The translations under genes were made by a program, and so were the position numbers. DNA of 25,239 bases from Chloroflexota bacterium (GTDB lineage Bacteria > Chloroflexota > UBA11872): positions 1-25,239 of the forward strand of contig JAPPFO010000150.1 in the NCBI GenBank assembly GCA_028875175.1. Direction: 5' to 3'. Under the pieces are notes generated by a model. It searched no databases, had not been told where the DNA came from, and saw nothing but the letters and a program-made list of their open reading frames with translations. Of the stretch, positions 6,546 through 13,789 are shown in pieces (position 1 is the first letter of the stretch; each line of letters opens with the position of its first letter).

Positions 6546-8330
6546 ATGACCCGACCGGCGGCCGACTTCTTCGCCGACCGCGGCTTCAGCCAGCCCCCGA
6601 TCTACCTGACCGACCTTGACCGCTGCACCCTGGCTGGTGCGCTGTCCCCGGCACCGCGCAGACACACCTGGCGCACGCTGCCGTATTCGACCGACGCGTT
6701 CAGTGGCGTGATGCTGCTGGCCGGCCCCGAAACCGCCGCACCGGACGTTACCTTTCGCCTGAACGCCACGGGCTGGCACGCGGTCTCGATTGGGGTCTAC
6801 CCGTTTTGGTCCGAGCCCGAGGGCCGGCAGCTCGAGCTGCAACTCAAGCTCACCGGGCCTGATCCATATACCGTCCTGTCCCACCCGCGCGTTTCCTTTG
6901 CGAGCCATTCCGAATGGCTTCACGAGATGTTCTGGGACGTAGCTGACCTCACCGGCCGGGACTTGGTCATCGGGCAGCCAGCCGCGCGCTCAGCGCCTGG
7001 CGACGGCCCCGGCTCCTTCCTCGGCCAACCCGCGCGGATCGCTTATGTCAAGTTAGTGCCGTTGACGCCGGCCGAGGTGTGCGCGCTGACGACCGACTGT
7101 GCCGGCACCGCGACCCGACGCCTCTTCGCCCACCAGGACGCCCACGGACCGCACTCCGCCTGGCGGCTGACCAGCGCGGCCGAAATCCAGCGCGAAGTCG
7201 AGCCATACCGACACACCGACTTCTCCCGCCTGTATTGGGAATGCGGCTCCGGTGACCTGATGAACTATTTCACACAGATCGGCCGCATCCCCGCATACGA
7301 CGGCCTGGAGGACTTCGCGCGGCAGGCCGACCGCTTCAATGCCGAGAGCTGGCGGATCCTGCGCGACCGCGGAATAGACCCGCTGCGCGTGGCTGCCGAC
7401 CACGCACGAGACGCGGGCATCGAGTTTCACGCCAGCTATCGCGTCGCCGGCTTCCACTACCCACCGCCGCTGGACCACTTCAACCATGGCGACGCCGTCT
7501 ATAACCGGCGGCCGGAGTGGCGCGGTGTCGACCGCGAGGGTCGCCGCACGCCCCGCTTTGCGTACACCTATCCCGAGGTCCGCGCCTACGTCATTTCACT
7601 CCTGCGCGAGGTCGTTCAATACCCCGTGGACGGCGTCTGCATGCTTTATAGCCGGCGGCTTCCGCTGGTGGAATACGAGCCGCAACTGGTCGAGGGCTTT
7701 CGTACCGCGCTCGGCGTCGATCCACGAACGCTCGACTCGCTCGATCCGGCCTGGCTCCGCTACCGATCGGGCGTGCTCACCCAGTTTCACCGCGAATTGC
7801 GCGCCGCGATGGACGAGGAAACGCGACGACAGCGCCGCAGTCGTCGGCTGCAGATTTCGGCCGTCGTCGCGAGCAGCGAAGCCGAGAACCTGGAGTTCGG
7901 GGTCAACCCCACGGCATGGGTGGACGAGGGCCTGGTCGACACCCTGATTCCATACTCCTCGGCGCGGAATTTCAATAGCAGTGTCGACGCCTGGGCAGAC
8001 CCGCGGGCGATTGACTACTTCCTGAACATCGCGCGCGGCAGCAACACAGTCGTTGCGCCGAACATGATGCCCCGCCAGGTTTCACCCGAACATCTGCGCC
8101 GACGCGCCTCCGGTCTCTACCGAGCCGGCGTCCAGCACCTATTCTTCTGGGACTGCGCCGGTGGCTCCGGGCGAGCAAACTACGCCGACATGTGGAGCGC
8201 CTTGCGCCGCCTCGGACACAAGGACGAGATCGAAGGCTGGCGAGCCGCCGGCGAGCCTGACCTTGCTTTGCCGCGCCACGAAATGCGCTCGCTCGGCGAC
8301 TGGAATCTCGACTACCAAACGCCGGGCTAG
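6546..8330 (+). CDS. GHL10-like TIM-barrel protein (putative glycoside hydrolase)
   Basis: This is a 594-aa protein. The first 170 residues or so are rich in strands (VTFRLNATGWHAVSIGVYPF, then LQLKLTGPDPYTVL) and look like a beta-sandwich. The rest resembles the glycosyl-hydrolase-like 10 barrel: DRGIDPLRVAADHARDAGIEFHASYRV, the partly ordered stretch with EWRGVDREGRR and FAYTYPEVRAYVISLLREVV, then the strand VDGVCMLYSRR and WLRYRSGVLTQFHRELRAAM. It ends with VDTLIPYSS and GVQHLFFWDC. Substrate and catalytic acids cannot be fixed by eye. No signal peptide is present, so it should act inside the cell on imported material. ATG at 6546 is chosen; an ATG at 6486 would overlap the upstream gene by 41 nt and has no usable ribosome site. 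Confidence 0.65.
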   Translation: MTRPAADFFADRGFSQPPIYLTDLDRCTLAGALSPAPRRHTWRTLPYSTDAFSGVMLLAGPETAAPDVTFRLNATGWHAVSIGVYPFWSEPEGRQLELQLKLTGPDPYTVLSHPRVSFASHSEWLHEMFWDVADLTGRDLVIGQPAARSAPGDGPGSFLGQPARIAYVKLVPLTPAEVCALTTDCAGTATRRLFAHQDAHGPHSAWRLTSAAEIQREVEPYRHTDFSRLYWECGSGDLMNYFTQIGRIPAYDGLEDFARQADRFNAESWRILRDRGIDPLRVAADHARDAGIEFHASYRVAGFHYPPPLDHFNHGDAVYNRRPEWRGVDREGRRTPRFAYTYPEVRAYVISLLREVVQYPVDGVCMLYSRRLPLVEYEPQLVEGFRTALGVDPRTLDSLDPAWLRYRSGVLTQFHRELRAAMDEETRRQRRSRRLQISAVVASSEAENLEFGVNPTAWVDEGLVDTLIPYSSARNFNSSVDAWADPRAIDYFLNIARGSNTVVAPNMMPRQVSPEHLRRRASGLYRAGVQHLFFWDCAGGSGRANYADMWSALRRLGHKDEIEGWRAAGEPDLALPRHEMRSLGDWNLDYQTPG

Positions 8331-8331
8331 A

Positions 8332-8347
8332 AGAGCCGACCGGCTCT
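8332..8347. terminator. Palindromic hairpin between convergent genes
   Basis: AGAGCCG (8332-8338) and CGGCTCT (8341-8347) are perfect complements separated by 2 nt, so the realistic form is a 6-bp stem with a 4-nt loop. It fills the 26-nt gap between the ends of the GHL10-like gene (+) and the dehydrogenase (-). There is no T run, so a role as a bidirectional terminator is tentative. Confidence 0.35.
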
Positions 8348-8356
8348 CGGCCCGCT

Positions 8357-9301
8357 TCAGGCCACGCGGTACTTTAGCGGCTGGCCAGCCTCCATCCGCT
8401 GGATGTTTCCGCGAACGACCGCCGTGGTGCCTCGCAAGAAGATGTCGCAGGCCGATGCCCCATGCGGCGTGGCGAATACTTCGCGCTCGAACACCGGATC
8501 GGCGGGATCTACCGGTTCCTCCCAGAAAACGTCCAATCCCGCGGCCCGCAGTCGGCCGCCGTCGAGCGCGTCAATCAGTGGCTCCCGCTCGACCACGGGG
8601 CCGCGCGACACGTTGACCAAAACCGATCCGTCCGGCATGGCGTCAAGCACGGTCCGATTGACCAGCCCGTGCGTCTCGTCGGTGAGCGGCACCGACAGCA
8701 CCACGAAGCCGCAATTGCGGACTGCCTCGTTCAGCCGGTCTGAGGTGTATAGCTCGGCTAGCCCCAATTCGGCAGCCAACTCGGGATCCGGTGTTCGCTT
8801 GACGCCGATCAGTGTTGCTCCGAACGGCTTCAGCAAACGAGCGATCTCGCTGCCGACGCCGCCAACGCCGACAATGCAGACTCGCGCCCCAAAGAGCGAC
8901 GCGCCAAATGGAACGGCGATCGAGCGGGCCGCCAGCGTACGAAAGTGGGTTGGCAGTTGGCGTCCGGCCGCTATCAGGTGCATCAGCGCAAACTCGGCCA
9001 CGGCCTTGCCAATCCCCGAAGGGCCGGCTGGCGCGTTCGCCACGGGAACACCCCGGGTACGCGCGGCTTCAAGGTCAACGTGATCGACCCCGATTCCGAA
9101 CTGCTGAATCAGGCGCAGTCTCGAAGCCGACCCAATCGTGGCGGCGTCGATGGGGGTACGTGCCGGGATAATCACCTCGGCGTTCGGCGCCTCCCGGGCG
9201 AGCGCGTCAGGTTCGGTCGGAATGATTTCGTGCTCGGGCAGCGCCTCTCGCAGCACATCCGTGATCGCCGCCAGGTCCGGGCTGCACATCAGTACCCGCA
9301 T
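8357..9301 (-). CDS. D-isomer specific 2-hydroxyacid dehydrogenase
   Basis: This 314-aa NAD(P)-dependent enzyme interconverts a D-2-hydroxyacid and a 2-oxoacid in the cytoplasm. The Rossmann fingerprint is VGVGGVGSEIARLL (145-158), in the middle of the chain as in phosphoglycerate-dehydrogenase relatives. The catalytic arginine is in VNVSRGPVVE (R233), the glutamate in FWEEPVDP (about 261-262) and the histidine in TPHGAS (H280). The dinucleotide-binding strand ends in GVKR with no acidic residue, and the basic KR suggests that NADP use is possible. ATG at 9301 has AAAGGGA about 7 nt upstream. It follows the aminotransferase gene by 30 nt in the same direction; together they could turn an amino or hydroxy acid intermediate into an oxoacid. 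Confidence 0.92.
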   Translation of the reverse strand: MRVLMCSPDLAAITDVLREALPEHEIIPTEPDALAREAPNAEVIIPARTPIDAATIGSASRLRLIQQFGIGVDHVDLEAARTRGVPVANAPAGPSGIGKAVAEFALMHLIAAGRQLPTHFRTLAARSIAVPFGASLFGARVCIVGVGGVGSEIARLLKPFGATLIGVKRTPDPELAAELGLAELYTSDRLNEAVRNCGFVVLSVPLTDETHGLVNRTVLDAMPDGSVLVNVSRGPVVEREPLIDALDGGRLRAAGLDVFWEEPVDPADPVFEREVFATPHGASACDIFLRGTTAVVRGNIQRMEAGQPLKYRVA

Positions 9302-9331
9302 CGGATGTCCCTTTCTTGAGATGCGTCGCCG

Positions 9332-10657
9332 TTAGCCCGCCTTCGCCTTGCAGGCCGCCAGCGCCTCGTCCACGATCTCAAGCGTTCGGTCCACGTCGTC
9401 CTCGCTGTGCGCGATCGAGACATAGAACTTCTCGTTCGGCACGATTAGGATCCCTCGCTTCACGCACTCGATGGCGAATTGCGTCCCCATTTCGCGGTCG
9501 TTGTCCAGCAGATCGACCCACTGTGTGGGATTCGAGTTTTCCATGAAGCGCACGCCGAACACCATGTCCTCGCCAAGCGCCTGCACGGGAATTCCGTGGC
9601 GACGGCCGGCTTCTTCGATCCCCGCACGTAAACGCCCGCCGATGCGGTGCAGCTGGTCGTACACGCCTGGCTCGCGCAGGACTTCCATTGCGGCCAGCGC
9701 GGCCGTCGCCGCCACCGGGTTGCCGTTGAACGTCCCGCTGGCCCAGGCAATCGTGTTCGGCGCCCGGCCCACGTTGCCGTACAGGTCCATGATGTCGCGG
9801 CGCCCGGCGATCACGGCCAGCGGGAATCCGCCGGCCATCGCTTTGCCGTAGCAGGCCATGTCCGGCACCACGCCGTAGGCCTCCTGGGCGCCTCCCCACG
9901 CAAGCCGGAAACCGGTGACGATCTCGTCATAGATCATGATGATCCCGTGTCGGTCGCACGCCTCGCGAACGGCTTCCAGGAAACCCGGCACTGGCCGCAG
10001 CACGCGCTGCAGCGGCTCAATGATGATCCCCGCCAGTTCGTCCGCGTACTCCTCGATCACTTGCAGGGCGAACTCGGTGTCGTTATACGGCGCGACCAGG
10101 ATCTCGTCGGCCAGCACGCCCGGTACCCCCAGCGAGTCGGGCTCGGCGTGCGGATAGTCGCTGGCTTCACCCGGCACCGTGCCGAACATCGCGAAGTCAC
10201 CGGTCCCGTGCCAGCCGCCTTCGAATTTCAGGATCTTGGGTCTGCCGGTGAACGCACGCGCCGCGCGTAGCGACAGAAACGTCGCGTCAGACCCGGTCGT
10301 TACATAGCGAACCTGCTCGGCACAGGGAACGGCCTCGATCACTTGTTCCGCTAAGCGGATGGCCGGTTCGTTAAGGAAATAGAACGTCGTGCCTTGCCGA
10401 ATCTGGTGCTCAACGGCTTCCAGGATGCGCGGATGGCAGTGACCGACCAACATCGGGCCCGAGCCCATCAGATAGTCGATGTACTCGCGGTCGTCGACGC
10501 TGATTAGATGACTGCCGCGCCCCTCGCGAATCACCACGTCCTCCGAACGCGGGAGCATGAGGAATCCGAGGGCGCCGCCGCTCATCACGTTCCCGGCGAG
10601 CTCGAGGAGCTCGCCGTTCGAGGCCGACGTCTGGCCCGGCTGTGTCGAGACTGCCAC
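9332..10657 (-). CDS. Class III PLP-dependent aminotransferase (glutamate-1-semialdehyde aminomutase-like)
   Basis: This 441-aa fold-type I PLP enzyme has the phosphate-binding motif TTGSDAT (120-126), the aromatic stacking region EGGWHG (146-151), the cofactor aspartate in IYDEIVTGFR (D244) and the Schiff-base lysine in CYGKAMAGGFPL (K272). Its closest family by eye is glutamate-1-semialdehyde 2,1-aminomutase. The setting beside a hydroxyacid dehydrogenase and transporter genes, with no other tetrapyrrole gene, points to a catabolic or omega-type aminotransferase rather than hemL. The start is GTG at 10657 with AGGTGAG just upstream. The gene is divergent from the Gfo/Idh/MocA gene across a 129-nt space and should head a two-gene operon. 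Confidence 0.9.
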   Translation of the reverse strand: MAVSTQPGQTSASNGELLELAGNVMSGGALGFLMLPRSEDVVIREGRGSHLISVDDREYIDYLMGSGPMLVGHCHPRILEAVEHQIRQGTTFYFLNEPAIRLAEQVIEAVPCAEQVRYVTTGSDATFLSLRAARAFTGRPKILKFEGGWHGTGDFAMFGTVPGEASDYPHAEPDSLGVPGVLADEILVAPYNDTEFALQVIEEYADELAGIIIEPLQRVLRPVPGFLEAVREACDRHGIIMIYDEIVTGFRLAWGGAQEAYGVVPDMACYGKAMAGGFPLAVIAGRRDIMDLYGNVGRAPNTIAWASGTFNGNPVAATAALAAMEVLREPGVYDQLHRIGGRLRAGIEEAGRRHGIPVQALGEDMVFGVRFMENSNPTQWVDLLDNDREMGTQFAIECVKRGILIVPNEKFYVSIAHSEDDVDRTLEIVDEALAACKAKAG

Positions 10658-10786
10658 CGCTCACCTGGCCTTTTGGGAATCGCCGCAACAGCCGGCGGCG
10701 CTGGGTCGCGCATACTACACGCGGCATCGAGTCGGTCGGCTGGCGGACCCAAGGCGCGGAGAATTCGAAATGGCGGAGACCAGATT
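10658..10786. promoter_or_regulatory. Divergent intergenic region, probable promoters
   Basis: This 129-nt space separates two divergently read genes, so it should hold both promoters. The only AT-rich patch is CATACTACA at 10711-10719, which offers a weak -10 on either strand (CATACT on +, TAGTAT on -). No matching -35 box was found at a good distance for either. No clear operator repeat is visible. Confidence 0.35.
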
Positions 10787-11836
10787 GTGAGTGGGGGCGC
10801 TCCCGAGTCGCCCCGTCTTCGAATCGCACTTGTAGGCGCGGGCGGCTTCGGCACCTATACCTGCGAGCTGATCGATCGGCAGCCTGAGATTGATCTGGTC
10901 GGCGTGGCCGACACCGACCCCGGAAAGGCTCGGCGTCTCGGAGGCGATCGCGGCGTTCCGTACTGGACGGACCATCGGGCGCTGCTGGACGAGTGCGACT
11001 GCGACGCGATTGCCATCGTGACAACGCACTCCACGCATCGCGATATTGCAGTGGACGCCGCGGCGGCGGGGCGCCACATCTTCTGCGAGAAGACCATGGC
11101 CATTACCGTGGCCGACTGCCACGACATGGTGGAAGCCGCCGACGCGCACGGCGTCAAGCTCATGGTTGGCCACAAGCGCCGCTTCCGACCGGCCTCGACG
11201 GCACTTCGCCACGCGCTGGCGACCGACGGACTTGGACGCCCCCTTGCCTTCAACGTGCGCGGCTTCTTTGGCCGTCGCATCACCGGCTTTTGGCGCGAGC
11301 GGTCCCTGTGCGGCGGGCTGCTCTACTGGGCCGGGGTTCACGATGTGGACACACTGCGCTTCCTCTTTGGAGAAGTCGCATCCGTTTACGCCGTGCTTGG
11401 ACCCAAGCTGCGTCCCGAGGTCTCCGACCAGGAGGACGCAATCTCGGTGGCCCTGACGTTCCAAAGCGGCATGGTTGGCTCGCTGCAGGTCTCCACCTTC
11501 TATCCGATGGCCACCTATCAGACTGCATTCGGCTTTGACATCGTCTGTGAGCGCGGCGGTATCAGCTACAACCCGCACGACCACACCATCACAACTCAAC
11601 TCGAAGACCAACCTCCAAGCGTGGTTCGCCTTGAGCACAATTCGCCCGACGGCGCATATGACAAGGAGTGGTCCAGCTTCGCCGCCTGGGTGCTGCGAGA
11701 CGAAACTCCGGTCCTGACCGGCGAGGACGGTCTTCGCTGCGTGGAAATCCTGCAGGCCGCCTACTTGAGCGCCGCCACTGGAACGCGAATCGACCTTCCG
11801 CTCGACCGTAACGAACGGCGTCCTTTTGACGGATAG
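10787..11836 (+). CDS. Gfo/Idh/MocA-family oxidoreductase
   Basis: This 349-aa NAD(P)-dependent dehydrogenase family typically oxidises sugars, inositols or their derivatives. The N-terminal Rossmann motif is VGAGGFG (16-22), with VADTDP as the end of the second strand. The family EKP motif reads CEKTM (100-104), so lysine K102 is kept but proline is threonine. The C-terminal domain has the GGGxxxDxGxHxxD-like element as CGGLLYWAGVHDVD (175-188), with H185 and D188. The start is GTG at 10787, with GGAG at 10775-10778 8 nt before it; the open frame further upstream covers the divergent promoter region. The amidase gene begins 11 nt after its stop, so the two are probably co-translated. Confidence 0.92.
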   Translation: MSGGAPESPRLRIALVGAGGFGTYTCELIDRQPEIDLVGVADTDPGKARRLGGDRGVPYWTDHRALLDECDCDAIAIVTTHSTHRDIAVDAAAAGRHIFCEKTMAITVADCHDMVEAADAHGVKLMVGHKRRFRPASTALRHALATDGLGRPLAFNVRGFFGRRITGFWRERSLCGGLLYWAGVHDVDTLRFLFGEVASVYAVLGPKLRPEVSDQEDAISVALTFQSGMVGSLQVSTFYPMATYQTAFGFDIVCERGGISYNPHDHTITTQLEDQPPSVVRLEHNSPDGAYDKEWSSFAAWVLRDETPVLTGEDGLRCVEILQAAYLSAATGTRIDLPLDRNERRPFDG

Positions 11837-11846
11837 GCGCTAGCCC

Positions 11847-12659
11847 ATGCGCATTGCCTGCGTGCAGGTCGCCACCATCGACGGTGAAATCGAGACCAAC
11901 CGCGCGCTTGCCCTACGACTTACGGAGCAGGCCCTGGCCAAAGATCCCGACCTGGTGATCCTCCCCGAGCTGGTCACTACCGGGTATTGCACCGACGACT
12001 ACGCAACCGTTGCTGAAGACGTTGACGGCCCGACGGTTCGGGCCTTTGCGGAACTGGCGACCTCGTCCGGCGCCTGTATTGCCGTCGGCCTGGTAACCCT
12101 CACGGCTGGCGGACGTCCGCAAAACGCTAGCGTGCTGGTCGGGCCACGGGGCCTGATCGGCGCCTACGCGAAATCTCACATGTGCGTTAACGGCGACCCG
12201 CGCGTCAACGAATCCACGGCGTTCGCCCGCGGCGAAGCGTTAGGGCTGTTCGACCTTCCCGGAGCCAGGGTCGGAGTGATGATTTGCTACGACGGCCACC
12301 ACGGCGAACTGCCCGTTGCCCTGGTCGCCGGCGGGGCCGACCTGCTTATCTGGCTGAACAATCGCACCTCAATGCCGATCTGGGAGGCCGCCGCCATAGC
12401 CACGTTCAATCGCGTGCCCGTCGCCGCGGTCAATCGGGTCGGCGAGGCCGGCTGGCAGCCAGCCGACGGGCCGCCCAGGGTATTCACCGGGGTCTCGGCG
12501 ATCGTCGATCATGAGGGCGCAACCATCGCCGCCGCGCGCGGCGGCGAAGAAACCGTGGTCGTCGGCGATGTCGATGTCGAGGCCGGACGCAGGCGTCGAA
12601 TCAGTCACGTGTTGAACACCCAGCTGAGTCGCAGGCCTGACCTTTACGCCCTCGCCTAG
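11847..12659 (+). CDS. Carbon-nitrogen hydrolase (nitrilase superfamily)
   Basis: This 270-aa cytoplasmic enzyme has the complete Glu-Lys-Cys triad: E41 in ILPELVTTGY, K109 in AYAKSHM and C147 in VMICYDGHHGE. Members hydrolyse linear amides, N-carbamoyl compounds or nitriles. The sequence after the cysteine, YDGHHGELPVALVAGGADLLIWLNN, fits the amidase branches rather than true nitrilases. It is placed 11 nt behind a sugar-type dehydrogenase and in front of transporter genes, which suggests it removes an amide or acyl group from an imported compound. The ATG at 11847 is the first in frame; no strong Shine-Dalgarno sequence precedes it, in line with coupling to the upstream gene. Confidence 0.9.
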   Translation: MRIACVQVATIDGEIETNRALALRLTEQALAKDPDLVILPELVTTGYCTDDYATVAEDVDGPTVRAFAELATSSGACIAVGLVTLTAGGRPQNASVLVGPRGLIGAYAKSHMCVNGDPRVNESTAFARGEALGLFDLPGARVGVMICYDGHHGELPVALVAGGADLLIWLNNRTSMPIWEAAAIATFNRVPVAAVNRVGEAGWQPADGPPRVFTGVSAIVDHEGATIAAARGGEETVVVGDVDVEAGRRRRISHVLNTQLSRRPDLYALA

Positions 12660-12679
12660 GCAGCGAGCCGGCGATTCCC

Positions 12680-12708
12680 TCCGCACAGACGGTCGATGCG
12701 GCTATGAT
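12680..12708 (+). promoter_or_regulatory. Possible promoter before permease C
   Basis: TATGAT at 12703-12708 matches five of six -10 positions. The hexamer 17 nt upstream (12680-12685, TCCGCA) is a poor -35 match. It lies in the 93-nt gap between the amidase stop and the GTG of the permease, leaving a leader of about 38 nt. It suggests the transporter genes can start their own transcript. Confidence 0.35.
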
Positions 12709-12752
12709 GCGCGCCGGAATCCGGGCACAACCGCTTGAATCGGGGACGCAGC

Positions 12753-13694
12753 GTGGCAGCAGTCGGGCAGTTTGTGGGTCAATCCGCGTCCGAAGCGCCA
12801 GTTCGCAGCGAATGGAACCTGGCCTGGCGCCGATTGCGACGCAACAAGGCTGCGATGGCTGGTCTCGTCGCGTTGATCCTGATCTCGCTGGCCGCGATCT
12901 TTGCCGACGTGATCGCCACCGAGACCGAGAACCACTTCGATATTGCGTCTGAGGGCTTGCCGCCGCTCGCCGAGCGCCTTGATCCAATCGATGACTGGCG
13001 TCCCTGGGGCCAGCGACACCTCCTGGGAACGGACGACATTGGACGGGATGTTTTCAGCCGCATCGTGCGAGGTGCACGCATTTCGCTCCGAATCGGCTTT
13101 TCAGCCGTGACCATCTCGCTAATTGCGGGCAGCATTCTTGGACTGGTGGCGGGTTACTTCCGCCGCTGGCCGGACATGCTGATCAGCCGCATTCTCGACG
13201 TGATGCTGGCTTTTCCCGGAATCCTTCTGGCGATGACCGTTGTCGCGTCGCTCGGACCCGGCCTCAATAACGCCATGCTTGCCTTGGGTGTCGCTGGCAT
13301 TCCCTTCTACGGTCGAGTCGTGCGAGGCACCACCCTTGCTGCGAGGGACCTCACCTATGTCCGTGCGGCACGTGCCGTGGGAATGTCAGACGTACGTATC
13401 ATGCTGCGTCACATCCTTCCCAATGTGGTCAGTCCCGTGCTCATCATGGCGACTCTTGGCTTGGGTGGAGCAATCCTGGCGTCGGCCACCCTCAGTTTCT
13501 TGGGCCTTGGTGCCGAGTCGCCCGCGCCTGAGTGGGGCTATGAACTTTCCAAGAGCCGCAATCTGTTGCGCGCCTATTGGTGGATCGCCACTTTCAACGG
13601 CTTTGCCATCGCAATTACGGTTCTCTCGATCAATCTCCTGGGCGACGGGCTTCGCGAAGCGCTCGATCCCCAGGCAAGTTCATGGTCGGATTAG
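12753..13694 (+). CDS. Dpp/Opp-type ABC transporter permease (DppC-like)
   Basis: This is a 313-aa inner-membrane subunit of a peptide/nickel/opine-class importer. A first membrane span (MAGLVALILISLAAIFADVIA) is followed by a periplasmic loop containing HLLGTDDIGRDVFSRIVRGARISL, the hallmark of DppC proteins. Further spans lead to the EAA coupling loop YVRAARAVGMSDVRIMLRHILPNVVSP, which contacts the ATPases. The end GLGAESPAPEWG...NLLGDGLREALDPQ is also typical. The start is GTG at 12753 with GGGGA at 12741-12746; an earlier TTG at 12735 lacks a ribosome site. Unusually it lies before the substrate-binding gene, while its partner permease lies after it. Confidence 0.93.
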   Translation: MAAVGQFVGQSASEAPVRSEWNLAWRRLRRNKAAMAGLVALILISLAAIFADVIATETENHFDIASEGLPPLAERLDPIDDWRPWGQRHLLGTDDIGRDVFSRIVRGARISLRIGFSAVTISLIAGSILGLVAGYFRRWPDMLISRILDVMLAFPGILLAMTVVASLGPGLNNAMLALGVAGIPFYGRVVRGTTLAARDLTYVRAARAVGMSDVRIMLRHILPNVVSPVLIMATLGLGGAILASATLSFLGLGAESPAPEWGYELSKSRNLLRAYWWIATFNGFAIAITVLSINLLGDGLREALDPQASSWSD

Positions 13695-13751
13695 TTCGTC
13701 CACGACTCCGTAGCACTGCGCGCCGGTATTAGGTACGCTGGCGCATTCGTC

Positions 13752-13774
13752 GAGGCGCCGTAGTTCTGCGCCTC
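13752..13774 (+). other. Leader hairpin before the binding-protein ribosome site
   Basis: GAGGCGC (13752-13758) pairs perfectly with GCGCCTC (13768-13774) around a 9-nt loop. The stem ends only 2 nt before the strong Shine-Dalgarno GGGGAGG (13777-13783) of the binding-protein gene. It could protect the mRNA 5' end, tune ribosome access, or be a weak terminator after permease C; it has no T run. Confidence 0.4.
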
Positions 13775-13789
13775 AAGGGGAGGGTGCAC

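Noticed and set aside
9332..10657. hemL for tetrapyrrole synthesis
   Set aside because: Similarity is to the wider class III group, there is no hem gene nearby, and it pairs with a hydroxyacid dehydrogenase.
10508..10786. N-terminal extension of the Gfo/Idh/MocA protein
   Set aside because: It overlaps the aminotransferase start on the other strand, and the Rossmann motif falls at the normal distance from GTG at 10787.
13714..13745. Second hairpin candidate after permease C
   Set aside because: Only about 5 bp pair around a 15-nt loop; too weak to report as a feature.
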